Source: Xylophilus ampelinus
Lineage (GTDB): Bacteria > Pseudomonadota > Gammaproteobacteria > Burkholderiales > Burkholderiaceae_C
Length of the DNA: 64,000 nucleotides
Direction: 5' to 3'
Assembly (NCBI RefSeq): GCF_003217575.1
Contig: NZ_QJTC01000018.1
Span: 1 to 64,000, forward strand
Below are positions 25,553 through 35,030 of this stretch, piece by piece. The notes under the pieces are model-generated. The model worked only from the letters and a program-made list of their open reading frames with translations, was not told the DNA's origin and ran no database searches. The translations under genes were made by a program, and so were the position numbers. Each line of letters starts with the position of its first letter. The first letter of the stretch is position 1.

Positions 25553-26503
25553 ATGCCCCTCGATTCCCACGACCGTCCCCCCACCATCGACCCGCGCGCC
25601 GCCCAGCGCTGGGCCCGGCGTCCGCCCGAGGCGGCATCGCCCTGGCTGCACGAGGAGATCGGCCGGCGGATGGAAGCGCGGCTGGCGTGGATCACGCTGA
25701 AGACGCGGCGCTGGGCCGACTGGGAGCCGCTGCGCGGCGGGCGCGAGGTGCACGCGCTGCTGGCCCGGCGCTTCCCCGGCGCCGCCTGCGACGTGGTCGA
25801 GGCGACCGAGGCGCGTACCGCCGCCGCCCGAGCGGCGCTGCGAGTCCCCTGGTGGCAGCGCTGGCACGGGCCGGCCACCACCTTCGCCACAGGCGGCGAC
25901 GCGCTGGCGGCCGGCAGCGTCGACATGCTCTGGGCCAACATGGCGCTGCACACCGCGGCCGATCCGCAGGCGCTGATCGCCCGGTGGCACCGGGCGCTGG
26001 CGGTCGACGGCTACCTGATGTTCTCCTGCCTGGGCCCCGACACGCTGCGCGACCTGCGGGGCCTGTACGCCCGGCTCGGCTGGCCCGCTGCCGGCCACGA
26101 GTTCACCGACATGCACGACTGGGGCGACATGCTGGTCCACGCCGGCTTCGCCGAGCCGGTGATGGACATGGAACGCACCGTGCTCACCTACGAAACGCCC
26201 GAGCGGCTGCTGCAGGAGCTGCGCGAGATCGGCCGCAATCTGCACCCGGCGCGTTTCCCGGCGCTGCGCGGCCGCGGTTACCGCACGCGATTGCTGGCGG
26301 CGCTGCAGGAGCGGCTGGTGCCGGCCGGCGGGGAAGGGCGGCTGTCGATCACCTTCGAGATCGTCTACGGCCATGCCTTGAAGCCGGTGCCCAGGCTCAA
26401 GCTGGCAGCCGAAAGCGCGGTGTCGCTGCAGGACATGCGCAGCATGCTCCAGCGGCCGCGCGGCGCGCGCGCGGGCCCCTCCGGCACGGCCGGGGCAGGG
26501 TAA
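25553..26503 (+). CDS. BioC-like SAM-dependent methyltransferase, degenerate motif I
   Basis: 316 residues. The post-I region GSVDMLWANMALHTAADP and LMFSCLGPDTLRDL correspond to motifs II-IV of BioC (malonyl-ACP O-methyltransferase of biotin synthesis), and ERTVLTYETPERLLQELREIGRN matches the BioC C-terminal half. However, the glycine-rich SAM loop (GxGxG) is not visible: the segment before CDVVEATEA reads LLARRFPGAA. Either it binds SAM atypically or it has another role. It is divergent from comF with an 86-bp gap and there are no bio genes nearby. Confidence 0.65.
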   Translation: MPLDSHDRPPTIDPRAAQRWARRPPEAASPWLHEEIGRRMEARLAWITLKTRRWADWEPLRGGREVHALLARRFPGAACDVVEATEARTAAARAALRVPWWQRWHGPATTFATGGDALAAGSVDMLWANMALHTAADPQALIARWHRALAVDGYLMFSCLGPDTLRDLRGLYARLGWPAAGHEFTDMHDWGDMLVHAGFAEPVMDMERTVLTYETPERLLQELREIGRNLHPARFPALRGRGYRTRLLAALQERLVPAGGEGRLSITFEIVYGHALKPVPRLKLAAESAVSLQDMRSMLQRPRGARAGPSGTAGAG

Positions 26504-26648
26504 TTCCCACCCCCCACCCGCGTTAGAATGAGGGGTTATCGGGATTTCGGGAATCCTCCCCTGCAACGCTGGGTTTTCAGCGCATGCCGCCGGCCCGCAG
26601 CGGGCCGGCGGATGGGCGTTCAACACCCCTGGTTTTGGTGAATGGACG

Positions 26649-27125
26649 ATGTCGAATGCCGCCTATCGTTTCGCCACGGTTTCGGGCCAGAACTTTCACT
26701 GGTTCCTGAAGCGCAACTGCTCGGTGACGCCTGCCCAGCTCGGCTGGATGTACGCGTCGCTCTGCACCGTGTCGCTCGGCATCGGCGCCCTGTTCTGGTG
26801 GCAGGGCGCGAAGATGGTGATGCCGTTCGCCTGGCTGGAACTGCTGGCGGTCGGCGTGGCCTTTCTCGCCTACGCCCGGCACGCCACCGACGGCGAGCGG
26901 ATCGTGCTGCAGGGTACTTCGCTGGTCGTCGAGCGCGAGACGGCCGGGCGGCTGGAGCGGACGGAATTCAGGCGGGACTGGGTCCGGGTGGAGCCGAAGG
27001 TGGGCGACCGATCCTTGATCGAGCTTTCGGCGCAGGGGCGGTCGATGGAGGTCGGGCGCTTCGTGCGGCCCGAACTGCGGCCCGCGCTGGCGAGCGAGAT
27101 CCGGATGGCATTGCGGACGACCTGA
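26649..27125 (+). CDS. DUF2244 membrane protein
   Basis: 158 residues with two hydrophobic segments (WMYASLCTVSLGIGALFW and FAWLELLAVGVAFLAYAR), then a short cytoplasmic beta-rich domain. The pattern NFHWFLKRNCSVTP at the start and RHATDGERI after helix 2 is that of DUF2244, regularly found just upstream of the cytochrome oxidase subunit II gene in betaproteobacteria. A role in oxidase biogenesis is suggested only by that position. Confidence 0.85.
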   Translation: MSNAAYRFATVSGQNFHWFLKRNCSVTPAQLGWMYASLCTVSLGIGALFWWQGAKMVMPFAWLELLAVGVAFLAYARHATDGERIVLQGTSLVVERETAGRLERTEFRRDWVRVEPKVGDRSLIELSAQGRSMEVGRFVRPELRPALASEIRMALRTT

Positions 27126-27198
27126 GGACGGTCCGGTCGGCACGGGTGGCGTGCATGGCAGGCTTGCGTCGGAAGCGTGGTTTGGAGGCAATTAACGA

Positions 27199-28377
27199 AT
27201 GAAGACGATGAAGCGTATTTTCAATAAGCTCGCCCACGTGTCGCTCATGGCGGCTGCCGGCATCGGATCGCTCGCTCATGCGGCCAACGACCTGCCCGGC
27301 GGCCCCTCCGTCCGCCAGCTGAACCTGCAGGCCCCCGCCACCAGGATCGCCGAAGAGCAGTATTTCCTGCATACCATGATGCTGGCGATATGTACCGCCA
27401 TCTTCGTGGCCGTCTTCGCGGTCATGTTCTATTCGATCTGGAAGCATCGCAAGTCGAAAGGCTACAAGCCGGCCAACTTCCACGAATCGGTCACGGTCGA
27501 GGTCGTCTGGACCATCGTGCCCTTCGTCATCGTGGTGCTGATGGCGCTGCCCGCCACCAAGGTGCTGGTCGCCCAGAAGGACACCACCAACGCCGACCTC
27601 ACCATCAAGACCACCGGCTACCAGTGGAAGTGGGGCTACGACTACATCACCGGCGAAGGCCAGGGCCTGAGCTTCGTCTCGACCTTGCTCAACGAGCACC
27701 GGGTCATGTCCAACGAAGGTGCCAAGGGCACCATTCCCGACAACTACCTGCTGGAGGTCGACAACCCGCTGGTCGTGCCGGTCGACAAGAAGATCCGCAT
27801 CATCACCACCGCCAACGACGTGATCCACGCCTTCGCGGTGCCCGCCTTCGGCATCAAGCAGGACGCGATCCCCGGCTTCGTGCGCGACACCTGGTTCCGC
27901 GCCGAGAAGACCGGCGATTTCTACGGCCAGTGCCAGGAACTCTGCGGCAAGGAGCACGCCTACATGCCGATCCACGTCAAGGTGGTCTCGGCCGAGGACT
28001 ACACCCGGTGGGTCGACGGCGAGCGCAAGAAGGTCGCCGCCAAGCTCGACGACCCTACCAAGGTCTGGGCGCTGCCCGACCTGGCCAAGCGCGGCGAGAA
28101 GGTCTACGCGGCCAACTGCGCCGCCTGCCACCAGGCCAACGGCAAGGGCGTCGGTTCGATCAAGCCGCTCGACGGCTCTCCGGTGGTCCTGGCCGAGAAC
28201 CACAACGAGCAGATCGACGTGCTCCTGAAGGGCCGGATGGACAAGGGCATGCCGTCGTGGAAGCAGCTCTCCGACACCGACATCGCGGCGGTGGCGACCT
28301 ACACCAAGAACAACTGGTCCAACAAGACCGGGCAACTCGTCCAGCCGTCCGAAGTGCTGGCCGAGCGCAGCAAGTAA
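27199..28377 (+). CDS. ctaC: Cytochrome c oxidase subunit II with fused cytochrome c domain
   Basis: 392 residues. A signal-like N-terminus, two membrane helices (LAICTAIFVAVFAVMFYSIW and VWTIVPFVIVVLMALPATKV) and the periplasmic cupredoxin with the binuclear CuA ligands in CQELCGKEHAYMPIHVKV (C-x3-C-x3-H-x2-M). A C-terminal class I cytochrome c domain follows, with CAACH at about residue 310 and a Met ligand in KGMPSW. Accepts electrons from cytochrome c and passes them to subunit I. GGAGG precedes the start. First gene of the oxidase unit. Confidence 0.95.
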   Translation: MKTMKRIFNKLAHVSLMAAAGIGSLAHAANDLPGGPSVRQLNLQAPATRIAEEQYFLHTMMLAICTAIFVAVFAVMFYSIWKHRKSKGYKPANFHESVTVEVVWTIVPFVIVVLMALPATKVLVAQKDTTNADLTIKTTGYQWKWGYDYITGEGQGLSFVSTLLNEHRVMSNEGAKGTIPDNYLLEVDNPLVVPVDKKIRIITTANDVIHAFAVPAFGIKQDAIPGFVRDTWFRAEKTGDFYGQCQELCGKEHAYMPIHVKVVSAEDYTRWVDGERKKVAAKLDDPTKVWALPDLAKRGEKVYAANCAACHQANGKGVGSIKPLDGSPVVLAENHNEQIDVLLKGRMDKGMPSWKQLSDTDIAAVATYTKNNWSNKTGQLVQPSEVLAERSK

Positions 28378-28410
28378 ACCGCAAGCGGACAGGTTCCAAA
28401 GGAATGCAAG

Positions 28411-30042
28411 ATGAGTGCAGTTCTCGACCCCCAAGGCCACGGACACGACGACCACTCCCACGACGAGCACCACCACGCGCCGACCGGCTGGCGCCGATGG
28501 GTGTTCGCGACCAACCACAAGGACATCGGCACGCTCTACCTGCTGTTCAGCTTCACCATGCTGATGGTGGGCGGCGTGCTGGCCCTCGGCATCCGCGCCG
28601 AGCTGTTCCAGCCGGGCCTGCAGCTGGTGAACCCCGAGCTGTTCAACCAACTCACCACGATGCACGGGCTGATCATGGTGTTCGGCGCGATCATGCCGGC
28701 CTTCGTCGGCTTCGCGAATTGGATGATCCCGCTGCAGATCGGCGCGTCCGACATGGCCTTCGCCCGGATGAACAACTTCAGCTTCTGGCTGATGATCCCC
28801 GCCGCGCTGATGCTGGTCGGCTCGTTCTTCATGCCCGGCGGCGCGCCGGCGGCCGGCTGGACGCTCTACGCGCCGCTGACGCTGCAGATGGGCCCGTCGA
28901 TGGATGCCGGCATCTTCGCGATGCACATCCTGGGCGCCTCGTCGATCATGGGATCGATCAACATCATCGTGACCATCCTCAACATGCGCGCCCCCGGCAT
29001 GACGCTGATGAAGATGCCGATGTTCGCCTGGACCTGGCTGATCACCGCCTACCTGCTGATCGCGGTGATGCCGGTGCTGGCCGGCGCGATCACCATGACG
29101 CTGACCGACCGCCATTTCGGCACCAGCTTCTTCAACCCCGCCGGCGGCGGCGATCCGGTGATGTACCAGCACATCTTCTGGTTCTTCGGCCACCCCGAGG
29201 TCTACATCATGATCCTGCCGGCCTTCGGCATCATCAGCCAGATCGTGCCGGCCTTCGCCCGCAAGAAGCTGTTCGGCTACGCGTCGATGGTGTACGCCAC
29301 CTCTTCCATCGCGATCCTGTCCTTCATCGTGTGGGCGCACCACATGTTCACCACCGGCATGCCGGTGACCGGCCAGCTGTTCTTCATGTACGCGACGATG
29401 CTGATCGCGGTGCCGACGGCGGTCAAGATCTTCAACTGGATCGCGACGATGTGGCAGGGCTCGATGACCTTCGAGACGCCGATGCTGTTCGCGGTGGGCT
29501 TCATCTTCGTGTTCACCATGGGCGGCTTCACCGGCCTGATCCTCGCGATGGCCCCGATCGACACCCAGCTGCAGGACACCTACTACGTCGTGGCCCACTT
29601 CCACTACGTACTGGTCGCCGGCTCGCTGTTCGCGATGTTCGCCGGCGTCTACTACTGGATCCCCAAGTGGACCGGCGTCATGTACAACGAAGGCTGCGGC
29701 AAGCTGCATTTCTGGTGGTCGCTAATCTCGTTCAACGTCACTTTCTTCCCGATGCACTTCCTGGGCCTGGCCGGCATGCCGCGCCGCTATGCCGACTACT
29801 CGATGCAGTTCGCCGACTTCAACGCGCTGGCGTCGGTCGGTGCCTTCTTCTTCGGCTTCGCCCAGGTCTACTTCTTTTTGTTCATCGTGCTGCCGTGCAT
29901 GCGTGGCAAGGGCGAACCCGCACCGCAGCGTCCGTGGGAAGCCGCCGAAGGCCTGGAATGGGAAGTACCGTCGCCGGCGCCGTTCCACACCTTCGAGACC
30001 CCGCCCAAGCTGGACGCGACCGCGACCCGCGTGATCGGCTGA
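28411..30042 (+). CDS. ctaD: Cytochrome c oxidase subunit I
   Basis: 543 residues, 12 membrane helices. Binds haem a and the haem a3-CuB centre. Visible are [15 protein letters not shown] (haem a His), the CuB/Tyr segment [21 protein letters not shown] (two CuB His), and the late HFHYVLV (haem a3 and haem a His). D-channel and K-channel residues appear intact ([11 protein letters not shown] and the preceding helix). The His-rich N-terminus ([13 protein letters not shown]) may aid copper handling. 33 bp after ctaC. Confidence 0.96.
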   Translation: MSAVLDPQGHGHDDHSHDEHHHAPTGWRRWVFATNHKDIGTLYLLFSFTMLMVGGVLALGIRAELFQPGLQLVNPELFNQLTTMHGLIMVFGAIMPAFVGFANWMIPLQIGASDMAFARMNNFSFWLMIPAALMLVGSFFMPGGAPAAGWTLYAPLTLQMGPSMDAGIFAMHILGASSIMGSINIIVTILNMRAPGMTLMKMPMFAWTWLITAYLLIAVMPVLAGAITMTLTDRHFGTSFFNPAGGGDPVMYQHIFWFFGHPEVYIMILPAFGIISQIVPAFARKKLFGYASMVYATSSIAILSFIVWAHHMFTTGMPVTGQLFFMYATMLIAVPTAVKIFNWIATMWQGSMTFETPMLFAVGFIFVFTMGGFTGLILAMAPIDTQLQDTYYVVAHFHYVLVAGSLFAMFAGVYYWIPKWTGVMYNEGCGKLHFWWSLISFNVTFFPMHFLGLAGMPRRYADYSMQFADFNALASVGAFFFGFAQVYFFLFIVLPCMRGKGEPAPQRPWEAAEGLEWEVPSPAPFHTFETPPKLDATATRVIG

Positions 30043-30070
30043 TCCCGTCGCCCCTCGCCGAGCCCCCGCC

Positions 30071-30184
30071 ATGACGCCCGAACAGAAGAAGAACAACCGC
30101 CGCCTCGCGCTGATCCTGGCGTCGATCGCGCTGGTGTTCTTCATCGGCTTCATGGTGAAGATGACGCTGCTGTCGCAGCGCTGA
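30071..30184 (+). CDS. Cytochrome oxidase small assembly protein
   Basis: A 37-residue single-span protein, MTPEQKKNNRRLALILAS followed by a hydrophobic stretch (IALVFFIGFMVKM). It has the same position (between subunit I and ctaG) and the same shape as the tiny protein annotated as an oxidase assembly factor in Burkholderiales. The charged N-terminus should stay in the cytoplasm. Function is known only by association. Too short for most gene finders. Confidence 0.8.
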   Translation: MTPEQKKNNRRLALILASIALVFFIGFMVKMTLLSQR

Positions 30185-30199
30185 AAGACCGGGCCGCCG

Positions 30200-30826
30200 A
30201 TGCGCATGCGACGTGAAAACCTGAAGATGGTCGGCAAGCTGGGCGTGGTCACGCTCGGCATGTTCGCCTTCGGCTACGCGCTGGTGCCGCTCTACAACGC
30301 GATCTGCGAGATGACCGGCATCAACGTGCTGGCGATCACCGAGCGGCAGGTGCCGGGCAACGGCACCGCCGGCCGGGACGTGAAGCTGCCCGCCAATTCG
30401 CAGATCGACCGCAGCCGCACGATCACCGTCGAGTTCGATTCCAACGCCCGCGGACTCTGGGATTTCCAGCCGGCGGTGCGGTCGATGCAGGTGCATCCGG
30501 GCGAGCTGGCCACGGTGATGTACGACTTCCAGAACACGCAGAACCGCCGCATGGCCGCCCAGGCGATCCCCAGCTATGCGCCGCGCGAGGCCGCGCCGTA
30601 TTTCAACAAGCTCGAATGCTTCTGCTTCACCCAGTACACGATGGATGCGGGCGAGAAGAAGCAGTGGCCGGTGGCCTTCGTGATCGATCCCAAGCTGTCG
30701 AAGGACGTGACCACGATCACGCTCTCGTACACCTTCTTCGAGGTCGGCGGCAAGACGCCGCCCGCGCCGGCGTCCACCCCCACCGCCGATGCGGCCGCCC
30801 ACCTGCCGTCGGGAGTGGGATCGTGA
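30200..30826 (+). CDS. ctaG: Cytochrome c oxidase assembly protein CtaG (Cox11)
   Basis: 208 residues: one N-terminal membrane anchor (VVTLGMFAFGYALVPLYNAIC) and a periplasmic Ig-like domain with the copper-binding CFCF motif (LECFCFTQ) that delivers copper to the CuB site of subunit I. PVAFVIDP and ITLSYTFFEV are conserved C-terminal strands. The tail after residue ~190 is a low-complexity Pro/Ala extension. The stop overlaps the next start. Confidence 0.95.
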   Translation: MRMRRENLKMVGKLGVVTLGMFAFGYALVPLYNAICEMTGINVLAITERQVPGNGTAGRDVKLPANSQIDRSRTITVEFDSNARGLWDFQPAVRSMQVHPGELATVMYDFQNTQNRRMAAQAIPSYAPREAAPYFNKLECFCFTQYTMDAGEKKQWPVAFVIDPKLSKDVTTITLSYTFFEVGGKTPPAPASTPTADAAAHLPSGVGS

Positions 30827-31020
30827 TGGCCGCACCGCAGCCGCGCGGTTCCCTGCTGCGCACCGTGCGGGCGGTGGCCTGGTCGTTCCTGGGCCTGCGC
30901 CGCGGCAGCGGGCTGGAGCAGGACGCCCGGCTCAACCCGGTCCATGTGATGGTCGTCGGCCTGGTGGCCGTCTTCCTGTTCGTATTGGCGCTGGCGGCCC
31001 TGGTCCACTGGATCGTCTAG
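30826..31020 (+). CDS. DUF2970 membrane protein
   Basis: 64 residues. The start ATG at 30826 shares its A with the TGA of ctaG; GTG one codon upstream is the alternative. A basic amphipathic first half (RTVRAVAWSFLGLRR) and one C-terminal membrane helix (VMVVGLVAVFLFVLALAALVHW). DUF2970 proteins occur almost only inside betaproteobacterial cox clusters, so an oxidase accessory role is likely. Confidence 0.85.
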   Translation: MAAPQPRGSLLRTVRAVAWSFLGLRRGSGLEQDARLNPVHVMVVGLVAVFLFVLALAALVHWIV

Positions 31021-31092
31021 CCCCCCGCCCCCGCTCCGCATCCGGCACCGCAGACACGAGAAATTCCAGAAGAGAGAGATTCAGGAGAAGCC

Positions 31093-31974
31093 ATGAGTTC
31101 GACCCACACCAGCGCGACACCGTACTACTTCGTGCCCGCCGAATCGCGCCATCCGGCGATGGCGGCGGCCGGCCTGTTCTTCGTGATCCTGGGTGCGGGC
31201 CAGTGGGTCAACGGCCATACCTGGGGCATGTACTCGCTCGCGGTCGGCATGGTCTGGTGGCTGACGGTGCTGTTCCAGTGGTTCCGCGACTCGATCCGCG
31301 AAAGCGAGGGCGGGCTCTACGGCTACAAGATCGATCTGTCCTACCGCTGGAGCATGGCCTGGTTCATCTTCTCGGAGGTGATGTTCTTCGGCGCCTTCTT
31401 CACCGCGCTCTGGTGGGCCCGCGCCCATTCGGTGCCGGCTCTCGGCAGCCTGGACAACGCGCTGCTCTGGCCCGATTTCAAGGCCGTCTGGCCCAGCCTG
31501 GCCGCAGGCGTGACCGCGGCGCCGGCCGGCCACATCGAGCCCTTCCAGACGGTCGGCCCGTTCTGGCTGCCGACGATCAACACCGCGCTGCTCCTGAGCT
31601 CGGGCGTGACCCTGACCATCGCCCACCACGCGCTGCGCGAGAACCACCGCGGCCGCACCATCTCGTTCATGTGGGCGACGGTGGTGCTGGGCTTCGTGTT
31701 CCTGGTGGTCCAGGGCTACGAGTACCACCACCTGTACGCCGAGTTGAACCTCAAGCTCACCTCGGGCGTGTACGGCTCCACGTTCTACATGCTGACCGGT
31801 TTCCACGGCTTCCACGTGTTCATCGGCATGCTGATGCTGTTCTTCACCACGCTGCGGCTGCAGAAGGGCCACTTCACCGCGGAGCGGCATTTCGGCTTCG
31901 AAGGGGCGGCCTGGTACTGGCACTTCGTCGACGTGGTGTGGCTCGGCCTCTACGTGCTGGTCTACTGGCTGTGA
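31093..31974 (+). CDS. ctaE: Cytochrome c oxidase subunit III
   Basis: 293 residues with seven predicted membrane helices. Characteristic parts are YYFVPAESRHPAMAAAGLFF, WFIFSEVMFFGAFFTALWW with the conserved Glu, NTALLLSSGVTLTIAHHAL, and the GFHGFHVFIGM and WHFVDVVWLGLY signatures. AGGAGA lies before the start. The last structural gene of the oxidase unit; a strong terminator follows. Confidence 0.96.
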   Translation: MSSTHTSATPYYFVPAESRHPAMAAAGLFFVILGAGQWVNGHTWGMYSLAVGMVWWLTVLFQWFRDSIRESEGGLYGYKIDLSYRWSMAWFIFSEVMFFGAFFTALWWARAHSVPALGSLDNALLWPDFKAVWPSLAAGVTAAPAGHIEPFQTVGPFWLPTINTALLLSSGVTLTIAHHALRENHRGRTISFMWATVVLGFVFLVVQGYEYHHLYAELNLKLTSGVYGSTFYMLTGFHGFHVFIGMLMLFFTTLRLQKGHFTAERHFGFEGAAWYWHFVDVVWLGLYVLVYWL

Positions 31975-31999
31975 TCCGGCCGTCTTGCCGGCACGCAGC

Positions 32000-32025
32000 A
32001 AAAAGGCGCCGCGAGGCGCCTTTTT
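32000..32025 (+). terminator. Intrinsic terminator after ctaE
   Basis: AAAAAGGCGCC-GCGA-GGCGCCTTTTT, a perfect palindromic hairpin with A- and T-tracts on either side, effective in both directions. It also lies just beyond the convergent DUF2909 gene. Confidence 0.9.
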
Positions 32026-32049
32026 GCATCTGCCCGGCCCGGGTGCCGC

Positions 32050-32271
32050 TCAGCGCGCCACCGGCAGGCCGGTGGCGCGCACGTAGCCCAGCTTCCACGC
32101 CACCAGGATGCAGACGAACAGCAGGATCGACAGGCCGACCCGCAGCGCCAGTGCGCGGGCCATGTTGCTCGTCTTCGCCTTGCCGTTGCGGCCGTCGCGC
32201 ATCATGAAGAACAGCGCCGTGCCCAGGCTGCCGAGGATGCCGACGAACGCGAGCAGGACGATGGTTTTCAT
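32050..32271 (-). CDS. DUF2909 twin-transmembrane protein
   Basis: 73 residues with two membrane helices (IVLLAFVGILGSLGTALFFMM and LALRVGLSILLFVCILVAWKLG) separated by a short polar loop MRDGRNGKAK. This is the DUF2909 pattern seen between cox subunit III and surf1 in many betaproteobacteria. ATG 32271 is preferred because it gives the usual MKTIVLL start; an ATG three codons earlier exists. Convergent with ctaE and divergent from surf1 with a 15-bp gap. Confidence 0.8.
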   Translation of the reverse strand: MKTIVLLAFVGILGSLGTALFFMMRDGRNGKAKTSNMARALALRVGLSILLFVCILVAWKLGYVRATGLPVAR

Positions 32272-32286
32272 GACCCGCATTATCCT

Positions 32287-33126
32287 GTGAGCGCCGCGTT
32301 GCATCCCCTCGGCCGGCGTTTCGTGCTGGCCACCGTGGCGGCGGTGGCGGGCGTCGCCGTCACCGTGTCGCTCGGCAACTGGCAGCTGTCGCGCGCGGCG
32401 CAGAAGGAGGCGATCCACGACGCGATCGCCCGGCGGCGCGCCGAGCCGATGCTCGACGGGCGCAGCCTGGCGGCCCTGCCGCCGCCGGAGCGAACCGTGC
32501 CCGCGGCAGCTGCTGTGCCGCCGGCTGCATCACCGGCACCTTCAGCCGACACGGCCGGCGCGGCCGCGCGCGAGGCGCTGGTGTACCGCCGCATCGCGCT
32601 GCGCGGCACCTGGCTGCCGCAGCACACCGTCTACCTCGACAACCGCCAGATGGACGGCCGGCCCGGCTTCTTCGTCGTGACGCCGCTGCAGATCGATCCG
32701 GGCGTGGCGGTGCTGGTGCAACGCGGCTGGGTACCGCGCAACTTCCAGGACCGGACCCGGCTGCCGCCGGTGGAGACGCCCACCGGCCCGGTGGAGATCG
32801 AGGGGCGCATCGCCGAGGCGCCGTCGAAGCTGTTTTCCTTCGCGGGCGGCGACCCCGGCCAGGGGTCTTCCCGCATCCGGCAAAATCTGGACCTCGCGGA
32901 CTACCGGCACGAGACCGGTGTGCCGCTCGTCTCGCTGTCGGTGCTCCAGACCGGCGCGCCTGGCGAGGGTCTGCAACGGCGCTGGCCCGAGATCGCCAGC
33001 GGTGTCGAAAAACACTACGGCTACGCGTTTCAATGGTTCGGGCTGGCCGCCCTCATCGCAACCCTTTATGTCTGGTACCAACTTGTCCGACGCTTCGTTT
33101 CCCCGCGCCGGCGCACCCGCTCCTGA
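32287..33126 (+). CDS. surf1: SURF1 family cytochrome oxidase assembly protein
   Basis: 279 residues with a GTG start. N-terminal helix (VLATVAAVAGVAVTVSLGNWQL), the conserved LYRRIALRGTWLPQHTVYL region, NRQMDGRPGFFVVTPLQ, VQRGWVPR, and a C-terminal helix (YAFQWFGLAALIATLYVWY). Helps insert haem a into subunit I. A 40-residue Pro/Ala-rich insertion at residues ~65-100 is longer than in most relatives. The 3' end overlaps the next gene by 59 bp. Confidence 0.93.
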   Translation: MSAALHPLGRRFVLATVAAVAGVAVTVSLGNWQLSRAAQKEAIHDAIARRRAEPMLDGRSLAALPPPERTVPAAAAVPPAASPAPSADTAGAAAREALVYRRIALRGTWLPQHTVYLDNRQMDGRPGFFVVTPLQIDPGVAVLVQRGWVPRNFQDRTRLPPVETPTGPVEIEGRIAEAPSKLFSFAGGDPGQGSSRIRQNLDLADYRHETGVPLVSLSVLQTGAPGEGLQRRWPEIASGVEKHYGYAFQWFGLAALIATLYVWYQLVRRFVSPRRRTRS

Positions 33127-33802
33127 GCCGGACGGCGACCGGCCCCTGGTGCTGACGGTCCACGACATGCCCCGGCCCGCCGAGGCCGGAGCGCAGCAGC
33201 GCACGGTGCACGGCCGCTGGAAGATGCTGGCGGTGATGCTGGTCTGCGCGGCACCGGTGATCGCCTCGTACTTCACCTACTACGTCGTCCGTCCCGAAGG
33301 CCGTCGCAACTACGGAGAGCCGATCGCGCAACAGCCGCCGCTGCCCGACGTGCCGGCCACCGCGCTCGACGGCACCGTCCGCAGCCTGGCCGCCCTCAAG
33401 GGCCAGTGGCTGCTGGTCAGCGTGGCGGGCGGCGCCTGCGACGCGCAGTGCGAGCGGCACCTGTACCTGCAGCGCCAGTTGCGCGAGAGCCTGGGCCGCG
33501 AGAAGGACCGGCTCGACTGGGTCTGGCTGGTGTCCGACGACGCCCCGGTGCCCGCGCCCCTGGCCCGGACCGTCGGCCAGGCCCGGGCCACCGTGCTGCG
33601 GGTGCCGCAGGCCGCGTTGTCGGCCTGGCTGGCGCCCGCGGCCGGGCAAGCATTGCCCGAACACCTCTACATGGTCGACCCGATGGGCCGCTGGATGATG
33701 CGCTTCCCGGCGGCGATGGACACCGCCGGTGCCGCCAAGGCCAAGCGCGACATCGAGCGCCTGCTGCGCGCCGCCGCTTCCTGGGACGAACCGGGCCGCT
33801 AG
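33068..33802 (+). CDS. Membrane-anchored Sco-like protein with C-x3-C
   Basis: About 244 residues from ATG 33068, inside the end of surf1. A single membrane anchor (WKMLAVMLVCAAPVIASYFTYYVV), then a thioredoxin-like domain in which GGACDAQCERHLYLQRQLRE places Cys-x3-Cys where Sco proteins have CPDVC, and LPEHLYMVDPMGRWMMRFP places a His in the position of the Sco copper His (compare DHSAGTYLFDP in the sco1 gene nearby). The rest is well diverged. A copper or thiol role in oxidase assembly is inferred from these residues and from the setting between surf1 and ctaA. Confidence 0.75.
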   Translation: MSGTNLSDASFPRAGAPAPEPDGDRPLVLTVHDMPRPAEAGAQQRTVHGRWKMLAVMLVCAAPVIASYFTYYVVRPEGRRNYGEPIAQQPPLPDVPATALDGTVRSLAALKGQWLLVSVAGGACDAQCERHLYLQRQLRESLGREKDRLDWVWLVSDDAPVPAPLARTVGQARATVLRVPQAALSAWLAPAAGQALPEHLYMVDPMGRWMMRFPAAMDTAGAAKAKRDIERLLRAAASWDEPGR

Positions 33803-33830
33803 GGCCCGCCGCGCCCCGACGATTTCCGCC

Positions 33831-35030
33831 ATGGACCACCACTCGCTCTACGACCTGTCCCCCGCGCTGCAATTGCTGCTGGGCGGGCTGCTGATCGCCT
33901 GCGTGCCGCTGGGCTGGCTGTGGCTGCGCAACCGCCATGCTTCCGGCGCGCGCCGGCTGCAGGCGCTCACCGTCCTCACGCTCTTCCTGACCTTCGACCT
34001 GGTGCTGTTCGGGGCCTTCACCCGGCTGACCGACTCGGGCCTGGGCTGCCCCGACTGGCCCGGCTGCTACGGCCACGCGAGCCCGGTCGGCGCCCGCAGC
34101 CAGATCGCCGCCGCCCAGGACGCGATGCCCACCGGCCCGGTGACCCACGGCAAGGCCTGGGTGGAGATGGTCCACCGCTACCTGGCCACCGGTGTCGGCG
34201 GGCTGATCCTGGTCTCGACCATCGCCAGCGGGTGGCTGGCACGGCGGGCCCGGCGCGCAGGGCAGGGCGGCCTGGCGGTGCATCCGTGGTGGCCGACCGC
34301 CACGCTGCTCTGGGTCTGCCTGCAGGGGGCCTTCGGGGCGCTCACGGTGACGATGAAGCTGTTCCCCGCGATCGTGGTGATGCACCTGGCGGGCGGCATC
34401 GTGCTGCTGGCGCTGCTCTGCGTGCAGGCGGTGCGCCACGCGCAGGCCGCCGGCCGGCCGGTGGTGCGGCTGCGGCCCGCGCTGTGGCGCGGCATGGCGG
34501 TGGTGCTGGGGCTGGTGGCCCTGCAGATCCTGCTGGGCGGCTGGGTCAGCACCAACTACGCGGTGCTGGCCTGCGCCCAGTTCCCCACCTGCCAGGACAG
34601 CTGGTGGCCGGCGATGGACTTCGCCCAGGGCTTCCAGCTCTGGCGGCCGCTGGGACTGCTGCGGGACGGCGGCAACATCAGCTTCGCCGCACTGACCGCG
34701 ATCCATTACGTCCACCGCCTCTTCGCCTATGTCGTCTTCGCCGCGCTCGGCCTGCTGGCCTGGCGGCTGTGGCGCGTCGCGGGCATGGCCGCGGCCGCCC
34801 GCTGGCTCGCCGGTCTGGCGCTGTGGCAGTTCGCGACCGGCCTCTCCGACGTGGTGCTGGACTGGCCGCTGGTGGCCGCGGTGTCGCACACGGGGGGCGC
34901 CGCCGCACTGGTCGTGGCCCTCACCTGGGCGCTGTGCGACAGCCGCGCCGCCCGGCGTGCCACCGCCCCTGTTCCGGGCAGCGCCGGTGCGCGCCCCGCC
35001 GATCCCGGCGTTTCCGGATTCTCTGCATGA
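33831..35030 (+). CDS. ctaA: Haem A synthase (COX15/CtaA)
   Basis: 399 residues and eight membrane helices. Hydroxylates the C8 methyl of haem O to give haem A. Characteristic parts are [22 protein letters not shown] near the first haem pocket (split here as [21 protein letters not shown]), [38 protein letters not shown] and [14 protein letters not shown], which carry the four conserved His. The stop overlaps the ctaB start (ATGA). Confidence 0.94.
   Translation: MDHHSLYDLSPALQLLLGGLLIACVPLGWLWLRNRHASGARRLQALTVLTLFLTFDLVLFGAFTRLTDSGLGCPDWPGCYGHASPVGARSQIAAAQDAMPTGPVTHGKAWVEMVHRYLATGVGGLILVSTIASGWLARRARRAGQGGLAVHPWWPTATLLWVCLQGAFGALTVTMKLFPAIVVMHLAGGIVLLALLCVQAVRHAQAAGRPVVRLRPALWRGMAVVLGLVALQILLGGWVSTNYAVLACAQFPTCQDSWWPAMDFAQGFQLWRPLGLLRDGGNISFAALTAIHYVHRLFAYVVFAALGLLAWRLWRVAGMAAAARWLAGLALWQFATGLSDVVLDWPLVAAVSHTGGAAALVVALTWALCDSRAARRATAPVPGSAGARPADPGVSGFSA

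Noticed and set aside
26968-29709. A 913-codon open frame on the minus strand opposite ctaC/ctaD
   Set aside because: It is antisense to two well-supported oxidase genes and its translation is His/Gly/Asp-rich low complexity, the usual mirror of high-GC coding DNA.
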